Shown: piece by piece, positions 9,931-19,449 of the stretch | Layout: every line of letters starts with the position of its first letter | Numbering within the stretch: position 1 is the first letter of the stretch | Assembly: GCA_001586965.3 (NCBI GenBank) | Contig: LUCW03001478.1 | Location: 1-64,000, forward strand | DNA: 64,000 nucleotides | Origin: Sphaeroforma sirkka | Lineage: Eukaryota; Opisthokonta; Ichthyosporea; Ichthyophonida | Reading direction: 5' to 3' | Program-made: the position numbers and the translations under genes | The notes under the pieces: model-generated | What the model saw: the letters and a program-made list of their open reading frames with translations, nothing else | Database searches by the model: none | Told to the model about the DNA's origin: nothing

Positions 9931-10709
9931 CTTGATGTTAAGACTTCGATGTATGGCTTTGTGTTGTTGATGAATAGTTGGTCCAGATTGAAGGAGTGTC
10001 GGCTATTATATAATAGTTGACTTCAGCCATTTGTGTTACACACTTTCTTCCGCCGTTCTCCTCTCGTGATACCAAAATAGCTAATTATCATTGAATCATG
10101 TTGATGTCTACAAGGTCTGCTTGCGGGTCCCCGAAAACTCGTTGCGCTCGAATACACCTTGCTCCTTGATGATTGCTAATCATTTTGTTTGGGTTGGTTT
10201 TGTTAATGAGTACTCGTTTTGCTCTCCTTTGCTCTGTCTATAGGAGTAATTAAGAGTTGCTGATAGACTCGAAGCGTGTTCAATGATCAACCGCCTGTCG
10301 TGTTCTAGCGTTCTGAATGCTCCTTTAATCCAACCTTCGGACCACTGTACTCCAACATCAATCAAATCCGAGGCCTGCAGCCAGGAAGTTCAGGTCAAGG
10401 TTCCCAAGAATAACCTTGAAGCCCAAGGTAGATACATCGGTTATGAAGTTGGAAAACCAAAACAAATTCCTTATTCAAACCAACTTGAGTGTACTTGCAC
10501 GATGCCTGATATAAGTGCTGTCTACTTTTGCATGTACTATTTCTTCTGTACTTTGCAAGAGTCCGCTGCATCTTGACGATTCGCCTTATACGTCGGTGAT
10601 AACGTTCTCCTTAGTTTTCACCAACAATCATACAACCGTACCAGGCTATGTTGGTCCTACGGCTGATTCACTTACGTTGACTTCCTTTCTCTCTAGAATG
10701 GAAATTTAA

Positions 10710-10741
<32 letters not shown>

Positions 10742-10816
10742 GAAAATGTATTCTGTCTTGTAACAGGGTTTTAGGGTTCTAACCCTAAAAAACCCTAGGT
10801 TTTAGTATCGTAAAAA
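9931..10816 (-). other. leader region of A1
   Basis: About 890 bp between gag and the 5' LTR. It holds a (TA)n run at about 10711-10740 and, next to the LTR, a telomere-like segment with both orientations of the motif (GGGTTTTAGGGTT ... CCCTAAAAAACCCTAGG, 10766-10799). 10796-10812 is complementary to a stretch inside the LTR (10836-10852). No coding frame recognised. Confidence 0.6.
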
Positions 10817-10996
10817 TGTAGTAAACACATCAAAATACAATACTAAAACCTACTGAGTCTCCCTGAGGCTCAGTGCGGTGTATTTATTCTTATATTTGAT
10901 TGTCTACGTGGTCTACAAATAATTCATCTCGTGTGAATTAATTGTAAATTAATTCTAACTTCACACTGATAGTGGTTTAAGGGGACTTTTACCACA
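10817..10996 (-). repeat. LTR of family A, 5' LTR of A1
   Basis: Matches 3475-3651 almost base for base; TGTAGTAAAC at the left and TTTTACCACA at the right on the plus strand. Confidence 0.9.
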
Positions 10997-11172
10997 ATCC
11001 AACGACCGGATAATCTAAATCGTTCAATTTGATGCGACATTCTCTGTTCGCATTGTCTTTCAATTGTTATACTTATAACAAAAAAAATATGTGCCAGCTA
11101 CTGACTAATTCATATTCTGTAGCTTTCTCTGTAATTACTCGCCAAACTAACAACTTCTATGGTAAGTTAAAA

Positions 11173-11419
11173 TGTAGTAAGTATACGCGAGATAACTGTA
11201 TCTCAACGTTCTCCTCCTCAGGGAGGGGACGTTGTTCATTTATTAGTAATTATAAACAGTAATCCTAAAATGACTGACTCTTAAATGAGTCATTAGTCAT
11301 GTGCTGTAAAACCAGCAAAACCCTAAAACCCAGTTTATCAGATTATTCTGATAAACTGTAAAACTTGTAATAAACCTAAAATAATCAAATAAATATAAGT
11401 ACTTGTATTCTGACCACAA
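11173..11419 (-). repeat. LTR of family B, 5' LTR of B1
   Basis: On the plus strand TGTAGTAAGTATACGCGAG at the left and TATTCTGACCACAA at the right. Further copies: 12967-13213, 17048-17296, 19450-19698 (opposite orientation) and 60502-60748. It contains several inverted repeats, among them AGTTTATCAG...CTGATAAACT and TGACTC...GAGTCA. Confidence 0.9.
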
Positions 11420-11529
11420 CTCAACGGCCCCAACCTACGGTACCAACGACTTGTGCGGGGTGCCAGGCACAGGCGCCACCAGGTGATAGGCACATCCCAC
11501 GGTGTCATCATTTCAGGGCGTCGCAAGCA

Positions 11530-11841
11530 GTGAGCGCGGAGGGTCGGGCAAGGCTATACGACAACAACCGTCCTTTGAGGGACGTACAATCGGTACACAG
11601 ACCGTCCACAACATCAACCGCAGGACAGGGGCAGAATACATCCCAGACTAGAGACGTAGTCACAATACGTCCGACGCCTCAAGTACAGGTGAATGCGATT
11701 ACACAGGACGGAGACTTGGCTCCACCATCGGAAGCTACAGAGATTCATATCAACACGATTCTTTACGAAGACCTCGAGCACATGACGTCAACACCAAACC
11801 ACACCTATGAGACGTGGGAGTCGGTAGCCGATCATGCATGA
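11530..11841 (+). CDS. B2 gag C-terminal segment
   Basis: 103 residues, near-identical to the reverse complement of 156-460 in B1. Basic start, Thr/Gln-rich middle and acidic end, as in the family A gag tail. Directly followed by the protease frame. Confidence 0.65.
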   Translation: MSAEGRARLYDNNRPLRDVQSVHRPSTTSTAGQGQNTSQTRDVVTIRPTPQVQVNAITQDGDLAPPSEATEIHINTILYEDLEHMTSTPNHTYETWESVADHA

Positions 11842-11850
11842 GAGGTAAGG

Positions 11851-12966
11851 GTGTCTGACTCGGATAGGAGCTTCATATTTGTTACCACGATTGGAGCAGT
11901 GATGGCAATACAAGACCCATTGCTGACGTCAGACAACCGAGTCTATATTCAAGTACAAATCAACGGACGAACGTTCAAAGCCTTGATAGGCACGGGAGCA
12001 AATAAAAGTTGTATCTCACAGACATCCGCAGACCTCCTTGGCCGACCAATAACTCCGGCACCACCTGGGTCATTTATATATTTAGCTGACAAGGCGGTGC
12101 GAACACCTCGACTGGGGACGACGGAAGTGGTATCTATAAGGTACGGCACCAGAATTATCGTCGGTTCATTAGAATTGATGAACTTGCCGACGGGTATAGA
12201 TGTCGTAGTGGGGCAAGATATGTTGAAAGGCTTGGGCCTATACATAGGCGGTATCCAATCGCCACTTGCACCAATAGACCCCACAGAATTAGATAAGCTC
12301 CTCGAACCCATACCACGCCGACAAGCACCTAACACGACGGAACCCGTCGATGTACGCCAACGGTTGGCACAGGATTTGGAAGCCAATGCGAAAATTGCCG
12401 ACAACGCGCGCTGTCGTCTGGAAGGGAGTGAGGTAACCATCCCAGTAACCCATGAACAAGCGTTGCAAATGCGGAGATCGACGCGTAACTTCGTATCCGA
12501 TCGATGGCTCCCCTATGTGGATGAACAAGTGAAGGAGTGGTTGACGGATTTGGTGATTGCGAAACGAACGACACTAACGACTGTTAATCTTCCTCTCCTT
12601 GCGGTACCGACATTTGATGCGGAAGGCAACGTCAAGAAGGAGTTGATAGGTGATCGTTGGGAGGAGAGACATGCACAGGCGTGGCAGGCAATGAAGGACG
12701 CAGTGGTGAATGCTGTGGCGTTGCACTTTCCGGTCGACGGCATTCCTTTGAACTTGGAAACCGACGCTAGCGATTACGGTTTAGGGGGAGCGCTATTCCA
12801 ATGGGTCGACGGTAAGAAACATTACTTAATGTTCTTTAGTAAGACTCTGAACCATGCGCAACAGAACTACGCCACACCTATGAAGGAGTTACTGACATTG
12901 GTATATGGACTGACAAATTTCAGGGAATACTTGGATGGGCAACGGTTTGCGGTCTTCACGGACCAC
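11851..12966 (+). CDS. B2 protease and partial RT/RNase H segment
   Basis: Retropepsin with FKALIGTGANKSCI at the place of the D-S/T-G motif, flap region, then the linker VVGQDMLKGLGLYIGG, RT finger segment TVNLPLLAVPTF and RNase H ETDASDYGLGGALFQW with TPMKELLTLVYGLTNFREYL. The element is nested with B3 at 12967. This is part of a fossil and does not look whole. Confidence 0.75.
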
Positions 12967-13213
12967 TGTAGTAAGTATACGCGAGATAACTGTATCTCAA
13001 CGTTCTCCTCCTCAGGGAGGGGACGTTGTTCATTTATTAGTAATTATAAACAGTAATCCTAAAATGACTGACTCTTAAATGAGTCATTAGTCATGTGCTG
13101 TAAAACCAGCAAAACCCTAAAACCCAGTTTATCAGATTATTCTGATAAACTGTAAAACTTGTAATAAACCTAAAATAATCAAATAAATATAAGTACTTGT
13201 ATTCTGACCACAA
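12967..13213 (-). repeat. LTR of family B, 3' LTR of B3
   Basis: 247 bp, nearly identical to 17048-17296 and 11173-11419. Followed at 13214 by the C-run that is the polypurine tract (TTTGGGGGGG) on the minus strand. Confidence 0.9.
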
Positions 13214-13285
13214 CCCCCCCCAAACTGAAGCACTGAACAAAGCAGTGTGCCAGTTTCAGAGATGATAAGAATAGCATAGTACCTT

Positions 13286-13450
13286 ATGTGCTGGCATTAT
13301 CCTCGAGAGCTAGAGCATTGTGCTGGCATTTATCCTCGAGAGCTAGAGCATTGTGCTGGCATTTATCCTCGAGAGCTAGAGCATTGTGCTGGCATTTATC
13401 CTCAGAGAGCTAGAGCATTGTGCTGGCATTTTACCTCAGAGAGCTAGAGG
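13286..13450. repeat. 33-bp tandem repeat in B3 3' region
   Basis: Five copies of a unit TGTGCTGGCATTTATCCTCG followed by AGAGCTAGAGCAT. The same array is in B5 at 60823-60986. Confidence 0.85.
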
Positions 13451-13669
13451 ACCCGATGTGTACGTCTCGAGCGACCCGTCGTGTTTGAATTCTTGAAGCT
13501 ACTGTTCATCTGTGTCAGCATATATGAGTTTGGCAAGTACAATATAGGACTGTATTTGTGTCGGAGAAAAACTGCCAGTGGCAGAAACCGTGCAAACCAT
13601 TAACCCGCTGTTTCAAAACAATGCCCAAGGAGTTGTTTGATTGATTTCGCTGTGTTATACTCCGAAGCA
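13451..13669. other. single-copy spacer in B3 3' untranslated region
   Basis: Separates the two tandem arrays and aligns with 60987-61195 of B5. No coding frame seen. Confidence 0.5.
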
Positions 13670-13990
13670 AGAGTGGCTCATTTAACCTCGCGAGCTTGAG
13701 CCGCTGACGATTTTCCCTCGCGAGCTCGAGTGCTAACCGTTTATTCTCGCGAGCTCGAGTGGCTGGTTTATACTCGGGAGCCAGAGTCGCTGCTTTTTTA
13801 TACTCAAGAGCTGAGTGGCTGGTTTATACTCGGGAGCTAGAGTCGCTGCTTTTTTATACTCAAGAGCTCGAGTGGCTGGTTTATACTCGGGAGCTAGAGT
13901 CGCTGCTTTTTTTATACTCAAGAGCTCGAGTGGCTGGTTTATACTCGGGAGCTAGAGTTGCTGGTTTATGCTCCAGAGCTTGAGCTCGAT
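13670..13990. repeat. imperfect tandem repeat with GAGCTCGAG/GAGCTAGAG motif, B3 3' region
   Basis: Repeats of GGCTGGTTTATACTCGGGAG and CTAGAGTCGCTGCTTTTTTA type units joined by AGAGCTCGAG. The matching array in B5 (61200-61635) has a different number of units, and in B2 (around 19380-19430) the array is nearly absent, so the copy number is unstable between element copies. Confidence 0.8.
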
Positions 13991-14045
13991 ATCCGAGAAC
14001 AAAGTTATATTGAAGATAAAGTATTAGAACTGTGCACGTTGGCGC

Positions 14046-14708
14046 TTACGTGTCCGTGTCTGCGAAGCTTTTTGTGGTAGGCCGCGATATCGTTGGCATC
14101 ATCAAAAGCTTCTGCTGTTTCCACGTTGGTTCGCCTTCTCGCCATCTCACCAGGTATTCTAATTTCCCCGTCTCATCATTCGTACGATGTGTGATAATAT
14201 GGCGAAACTCAACCCCTCCTTTGGTCCATAAGTCTTCGTTAATTGGTGGGTCTGTGCGTCTATGCACTAAACGGAGGAGTTCCACCCGTACCGGTTTGGT
14301 CTTGAATTCTGGTGGGGCGGAACCATCCTTGTTCGCTAACTCGTAGCGTTGGCCGTGTCTAGCTTTGACTACATATGGTCCAAACAATGGCCGCATAGCC
14401 TTCGTTGTTCGGCCTTCTGATCGTACCATGACCACATCTCCTTCGTCGAAATGTACCAAGTCGTGAGCATGCAGGCGGTCAAATGTCGTCGTAAGCTTGC
14501 CTGTATACCTCTTGGTAATGTGGTGGAGGGTCGGCAATATAGTGTCCTGTAACTGGTCTAATCGTTGTGCCCAGGTGTCATTCGTCATTGGCTGAGAATC
14601 CGGTAACTCGTCCGTGAAATCGGCGAACGGAACATGGCGGCGGCCAAAGTACACGCTAAACGGTGCACTCTTATGGCGACGGGATATCCGAAGGTTCTGG
14701 TATAGCAT
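14046..14708 (-). CDS. B3 integrase C-terminus and chromodomain
   Basis: 220 residues: the end of the integrase core (FSVYFGRRHVPFADFTDEL), the beta-barrel VVMVRSEGRTTKAMRPLFGPY and the chromodomain start (EYLVRWREGEPTW). Very similar to 18700-19300 in B2 and 61672-62300 in B5. Fossil. Confidence 0.8.
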   Translation of the reverse strand: MLYQNLRISRRHKSAPFSVYFGRRHVPFADFTDELPDSQPMTNDTWAQRLDQLQDTILPTLHHITKRYTGKLTTTFDRLHAHDLVHFDEGDVVMVRSEGRTTKAMRPLFGPYVVKARHGQRYELANKDGSAPPEFKTKPVRVELLRLVHRRTDPPINEDLWTKGGVEFRHIITHRTNDETGKLEYLVRWREGEPTWKQQKLLMMPTISRPTTKSFADTDT

Positions 14709-14769
14709 CGTAAACGGAAGGCGTTCGTCCCATCGAAGGGGAACTGCCTCACAGCATTGTCGAATAGAA

Positions 14770-15280
14770 TCCGTGCGTGTAGCGCCTGTCGCCTTTTCTC
14801 GATACTAGCCGGTGTGGGCGGAGGCACTGTTGTCTCCTTCTCTTGTCGTTTATGTGTCTGTACATATTCACTGGGCGCTTCTTTCTCGCCCCACTGACGT
14901 TGCTGTTGTTGGCGCAGGTTCGTACTTAATCGGTCCTGTCTATTCTTCACCGCCTGCTTACCTTGAGGATTCTGTCTGGCTAATACTTGTTCATGTGCGA
15001 ACTCTTGAAAAGTTGGTGTGTTCTCACTGGCAGACAGAGTATCATCCTCCTCGGTTGAACTGTCCTCTGACCCTGGTGATTTGTACCCAAGTCCATAAAA
15101 CGGACGCTCACAGCCTTGAATTTGGAAGGTAGGGTTGTCTTCGTCCTCTGGTACTGCCTGTACCCGTTCGTGTGCGTCAGAAGAACTCTCCTTAGCGGCC
15201 GGCCCTATTGTAGTTCGTCCGGCGTTTATGCGCTGTAACCTCTGTTCGTATTTTTCAAAGAGAGACTGCTGTTGTGTCAT
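14770..15280 (-). CDS. B3 gag segment
   Basis: Gag N-terminal, low-complexity charged part, nearly identical to 1390-1905 of B1 (ERVQAVPEDEDNPTFQIQG, YVQTHKRQEKETTVPPP). Fossil segment; sequence continues as gag up to about 15734. Confidence 0.7.
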
Positions 15281-15734
15281 CAGCTCCGTGAGTTTCTGAG
15301 CTGTCGATTGTTCCCGTGCCGTTTCCTTGTTGTTGGTACGGTTCCGGTGACGCTTCCGCTTGTTAGGTGGGAGGCGTGGTGGGTCATTACTGGGAAATAA
15401 GGCCCCTGAGTATCCCGAGACGAACGAGGGGACAGCCCTTCACTGGCTACCTGTTCACCAATAAAAGTCTGACTACTGTCCGCACGCAGGTTGGGTACTT
15501 CCTTGGTCTCTCCCCTCGAATATGACATCCTCGTCAGATTGTGCAGGTCCATTTTTTGTTTGCTGTTGGTGGCTGCTTGTCGTCCGCGGAAATAATGTGT
15601 GGAGCCCCAAGATGTGTCTGTTGTTGCCCCTCCAGTGCCTGACCTGAGTACGGAGCGGAGCGTTCCGTATGGGACTGACGACGTTTAGTTCCACGTCGGT
15701 CGATATCATCTTCCTTGCGGCGCTCAGGATTCAA

Positions 15735-17047
15735 GAGTTGCTGTCTACGACTTTGGCGGGGGGTAGGACATGGTTGGTGAGTTGTTTGTCAATGGAGAAC
15801 TAGAAATGTGTGCGAATGAACTGATAGAGTACTGAATATAAATCCATTTTCTATTAAATTTCATCCTTCAAACACATAACGTCTCGACATCGATCTCCGA
15901 GGAACTCGTGGGTTCCCTCGTGACTGTTTTATTTCCTACACTAACATAAGTAGTGTGGATAGTCTATATACTCTAACACTACCAGCTGTCTTACTCTTCA
16001 TCCCACAATAACATATGGTTGAGTGCCTCATTAGTCGGAGCCACTTCTTGTTCTACTCCTCGCCAGCTCTTACTCCGGCCTAATGACGGCCTATTCGCAG
16101 GACCCTGTTGGGAACTTCCCTCATCGCTCCTCTTTTTTACTCTTCTTACCCGTGATGTCCTTGTCATGTGCTGTTGCGGTTGTTGGAATATGCTTCTTGA
16201 TCTAAGAACGATTGCTCGTTATTGCACTCCTAAACTAAGCTGCCGTCAACCACACCTTCTGTGCATACTGTTGATCCTCTCCGTTGACCTGATTTTTCTG
16301 GAAGTTCTAGTGATTTGAGTGTGTTCGCATATCATTTTCACAATTTAACCTTGTATTTACTTGCATCGTTCGTGTTATGTGCGCTCCCACCCTTATATGC
16401 TCCTAATAACTCACAGGTGCTTACTTGTGTCTCTGTATGCTTCCTAATATCCCATTCTGAAAACTTTTGTAAAATAATCTAGTATGCCGCTGATTCTTTG
16501 CGTCATCGTACTAACCGAGTCGGTACTAACCATGTACATCTCCCATCTCTATTACCCTACTGTGGATCCTAAAGAACTTTCTTCTAACAACTTCTTAAAT
16601 ACAATTTAAGCTCATTAGCTTGCAATACGATTTGTACTTGTCTCACACTGAAAACAACCTTCCTACCTGTACTCACACATGACTACTTATCTGTGGATTC
16701 TGACTGATTGTCTGATTTCGTCATTTGATCGTCGTGAGACTTTCCTTGTTGACCCTGGTTAATGTTCTGCTTGATTGGAATGTTCGCTCTTCGGGTTCAC
16801 TCGTATTAGTAGATTCTTTCTTCATCCTCGTCGTCCACACGTCGTTAATCCAATCTAAATCGTTCAATTCAATCTAAATCGTTCGGATAATCTAAATCGT
16901 TCAATTTGATGCGACATTCTCTGTTCGCATTGTCTTTCAATTGTTTTACTTATAACAAAAAATATATGCCAGCTACTGACTAATTCATATTCTGTAGCTT
17001 TCTCTGTAATTACTAATAAACTAACAACTTCTATGGTAAGTTAAAAA
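15735..17047 (-). other. leader of B3
   Basis: About 1.3 kb between gag and 5' LTR, colinear with the B1 leader and carrying the empty site of the A1 insertion. 17007-17028 is complementary (20 of 22 bases) to 17108-17129 inside the LTR, a possible self-priming arrangement. No recognised coding frame on the element strand. Confidence 0.6.
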
Positions 17048-17296
17048 TGTAGTAAGTATACGCGAGATAACTGTATCTCAACGTTCTCCCTCCTCAGGGA
17101 GGGGGACGTTGTTCATTTATTAGTAATTATAAACAGTAATCCTAAAATGACTGACTCTTAAATGAGTCATTAGTCATGTGCTGTAAAACCAGCAAAACCC
17201 TAAAACCCAGTTTATCAGATTATTCTGATAAACTGTAAAACTTGTAATAAACCTAAAATAATCAAATAAATATAAGTACTTGTATTCTGACCACAA
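17048..17296 (-). repeat. LTR of family B, 5' LTR of B3
   Basis: 249 bp, TGTAGTAAGTATACG at left and TTCTGACCACAA at right; pair of 12967-13213. Confidence 0.9.
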
Positions 17297-17311
17297 GACC
17301 ACAAGGCCCTT

Positions 17312-17644
17312 GTGTATATGAACACACAGCTCAAGCTTAATCCGATGCTTCAGAGATGGCATCATATCATCGCGCCATTCAACTTTACCATATCGCATAT
17401 ACCAGGAGAGACAAATGTGCTCCCGGACATGTTAAGTAGAGTACACGAGGGGACAGCGGAGCAGGACGAACTCGAAATAATGTATACAGACGGCTGGCAG
17501 TTATTCCCTAGTTACTTTGAACAAGCGCAACAACACTTTGGACCGAATGACATAGATGTTTTGCGGACCCAACCAACGCTCAGCTTCCTCGGTTCTGGAC
17601 GAAGGATGATGGGGAAGGAGCGTTTGCCCACGACTGGTCGATAG
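17312..17644 (+). CDS. B2 RNase H end and start of DAM-like domain
   Basis: 110 residues: MNTQLKLNPMLQRWHHIIAP and FTISHIPGETNVLPDMLSR (end of RNase H, as in other gypsy pol), then the linker to the DAM-like domain. Fossil segment. Confidence 0.75.
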   Translation: MYMNTQLKLNPMLQRWHHIIAPFNFTISHIPGETNVLPDMLSRVHEGTAEQDELEIMYTDGWQLFPSYFEQAQQHFGPNDIDVLRTQPTLSFLGSGRRMMGKERLPTTGR

Positions 17645-17655
17645 TCGATGGATGG

Positions 17656-17988
17656 ATGAACCCGCCTTGGGAACAGATACACAGGATGTTACGCAAGATA
17701 CGAGCCGACGGCGCACGGGCCACAGTATGTCTACCATGGGTACCAAGAGCACCATGGTTCGACCTGTTCAAGCAGTTATTGCAGACAGAACCGGTGCTGG
17801 TACCACGGACACCACACACGTTCCTCAAGTACGCTAAGTACGCATGTGGGAAGACACCATGGGGTCATACCGTAGTAGCACGGGTGGGTCCTCCCAATGG
17901 ATTCAAACTGGACCCGCTGTTTTCACAGCGACTTGGTTATGCAGAACCAAAGCATACAAAATATGTCATGTGCTTAGACACAGCGTGA
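17656..17988 (+). CDS. B2 DAM-like (methyltransferase-type) domain segment
   Basis: 110 residues starting at MNPPWEQIHRMLRKI and including ARATVCLPWVPRAPWFDLF and VLVPRTPHTFLKYAKYACG. The same module is in A1, A2 and B5. It resembles the N6-adenine methyltransferase-like domain of DIRS retroelements (VFA...NPPW...LPW pattern). Its role in retroelements is not known. Fossil. Confidence 0.6.
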   Translation: MNPPWEQIHRMLRKIRADGARATVCLPWVPRAPWFDLFKQLLQTEPVLVPRTPHTFLKYAKYACGKTPWGHTVVARVGPPNGFKLDPLFSQRLGYAEPKHTKYVMCLDTA

Positions 17989-17997
17989 GAAATCTCA

Positions 17998-19341
17998 GTG
18001 GCACTGGCAGATGCAGAGGGTCAACCGGCGTTTGCACAAGCGAGTCCGGCGGAGAAACAGCGTCGTACGCAACTCATGCAAGCGCAACACGAACAAGGAC
18101 ATCATGAGGCGGTGGACACAGTCCAACAACTTCGTCAAAACGGTCACGTTTGGCCAGGGGCACTTGAGTTAGCCACAGAGGTTATGCGGCAATGTGGCAC
18201 ATGTTTGGGACAGGACACACTTCGTAAAGGTTTCCACCCGATGATTAGCATCGATGCACGCTACCCGTGGGACCATATTCAAGTGGACTACATCCCGATG
18301 CCACTGGAGTCCGGACGCAAGAACAATTATATTCTTCACGTCTTAGACATCGCCACAGGCTATTCTATCCTTCGAGCCACACCGGACAAGACAAAGGAAA
18401 CCACGACACGGACACTCATAGAGATTTTTGGCGAACATGGCTTCCCCCGTAAAATCCAAACAGACATGGGGAAGGAGTTCACCAACAAGTTAGTGGAGCT
18501 TCTGGTCCAAGAAGTGGGGATGCTTCATAAGGTGTCTCCACCATATCGACCCCAAGTGCTGGGCGCGGCAGAACGACGTCACAAGGAGATTACACGTTCT
18601 ATTCGACAATGCTGTGAGGCAGTTCCCCTTCGATGGGACGAACGCCTTCCGTTTACGATGCTATACCAGAACCTTCGGATATCCCGTCGCCATAAGAGTG
18701 CACCGTTTAGCGTGTACTTTGGCCGCCGCCATGTTCCGTTCGCCGATTTCACGGACGAGTTACCGGATTCTCAGCCGATGACGAATGACACCTGGGCACA
18801 ACGATTAGACCAGTTACAGGACACTATATTGCCGACCCTCCACCACATTACCAAGAAGTATACAGGCAAGCTTACGACGACATTTGACCGCCTGCATGCT
18901 CACGACTTGGTATATTTCGACGAAGGAGATGTGGTCATGGTACGATCAGAAGGCCGAACAACGAAGGCTATGCGGCCATTGTTTGGACCATATGTAGTCA
19001 AAGCTAGACACGGCCAACGCTACGAGTTAGCGAACAAGGATGGTTCCGCCCCACCAGAATTCAAGGACAAACCGGTACGGGTGGAACTCCTCCGTTTAGT
19101 ACATAGACGCACAGACCCACCAATTAACGAAGACTTATGGACCGAAGGAGGGGTTGAGTTTCGCCATATTATCACACACCGTACGAATGATGAGACGGGG
19201 AAGTTGGAATACCTGGTGAGATGGCGAGAAGGCGAACCAACGTGGGAAACAGCAGAAGCTTTTGATGATGCCAACGTTATCGCGGCCTACCACAAAGCTT
19301 CGCAGACACGGACATGTAAGCGCCAACGTGCACAGTTCTAA
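17998..19341 (+). CDS. B2 integrase with chromodomain
   Basis: 447 residues and the longest open integrase frame of family B here. HHCC zinc-binding region (HEQGHHEAVDTV; CGTCLGQ) at about residues 30-75, core with WDHIQVDYIPMP, IQTDMGKEFTNK and PPYRPQVLGAAERRH at about 95-190, beta-barrel VVMVRSEGRTTKAMRPLFGPY at about 305-325, and chromodomain EYLVRWREGEPTWETAEAF at about 400-420. A basic tail (TRTCKRQRAQF) may act as a nuclear signal. Part of a fossil element. Confidence 0.85.
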   Translation: MALADAEGQPAFAQASPAEKQRRTQLMQAQHEQGHHEAVDTVQQLRQNGHVWPGALELATEVMRQCGTCLGQDTLRKGFHPMISIDARYPWDHIQVDYIPMPLESGRKNNYILHVLDIATGYSILRATPDKTKETTTRTLIEIFGEHGFPRKIQTDMGKEFTNKLVELLVQEVGMLHKVSPPYRPQVLGAAERRHKEITRSIRQCCEAVPLRWDERLPFTMLYQNLRISRRHKSAPFSVYFGRRHVPFADFTDELPDSQPMTNDTWAQRLDQLQDTILPTLHHITKKYTGKLTTTFDRLHAHDLVYFDEGDVVMVRSEGRTTKAMRPLFGPYVVKARHGQRYELANKDGSAPPEFKDKPVRVELLRLVHRRTDPPINEDLWTEGGVEFRHIITHRTNDETGKLEYLVRWREGEPTWETAEAFDDANVIAAYHKASQTRTCKRQRAQF

Positions 19342-19449
19342 TACTTTATCTTCAATATAACTTTGTTCTCGGATATCGAGCTCAAGCTCTGGAGCATAAA
19401 CCAGCAACTCTAGCTCCCCTGCTTTGTTCAGTGCTTCAGTTTGGGGGGG

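Larger units (their letters stand above)
3475..10996 (-). mobile_element. Ty3/gypsy chromovirus family A, copy A1 (fossil)
   Basis: Minus-strand element of about 7.5 kb bounded by direct LTRs at 3475-3651 (3' LTR) and 10817-10996 (5' LTR). Parts from right to left: leader 9931-10816, gag 7852-9930, retropepsin about 7606-7842, reverse transcriptase about 6700-7513, RNase H about 5950-6500, a methyltransferase-like DAM-type domain about 5500-5880, integrase about 4465-5350, chromodomain about 4064-4260. A G-rich polypurine tract (GAGGGGAG on the minus strand) abuts the 3' LTR. The LTR pair differs by roughly one substitution and two small indels, so the insertion is recent. Coding capacity is broken in roughly five or more places. 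It is nested in the leader of B1. Confidence 0.9.
1..11419 (-). mobile_element. Ty3/gypsy chromovirus family B, copy B1 (fossil)
   Basis: Minus-strand Ty3/gypsy element whose 5' LTR is at the right end (11173-11419) and whose 3' part lies outside the window on the left. Visible parts from right to left: LTR, long leader (10997-11172 continued at 2363-3474), gag (about 464-2362) and the start of the retropepsin domain at the window edge. Element A1 is inserted in its leader at 3475-10996, and an ATCC repeat is seen on both sides of A1. B1 itself sits inside the gag region of the plus-strand copy B2, because the sequence right of its LTR continues B2 gag in the opposite orientation. It is broken in a few places and looks young. 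Family assignment rests on identity with B3, B4-type integrase and B5 segments elsewhere in the window. Confidence 0.85.
12967..17296 (-). mobile_element. Ty3/gypsy chromovirus family B, copy B3 (fossil, internally short)
   Basis: Minus-strand element with LTRs at 12967-13213 (3') and 17048-17296 (5') that differ only by two single-base length changes, so it is very young. Parts: 3' tandem-repeat region 13286-13990, integrase C-terminus with chromodomain 14046-14708, gag segment about 14770-15734, leader 15735-17047. At 4.3 kb it is much shorter than family members with full pol, so it would depend on other copies to move. It is inserted in B2 with GACCAC on both sides. Confidence 0.9.

Noticed and set aside
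13286-13450. CRISPR-like array
   Set aside because: Direct head-to-tail units without distinct spacers, inside a retrotransposon 3' region of a eukaryote.
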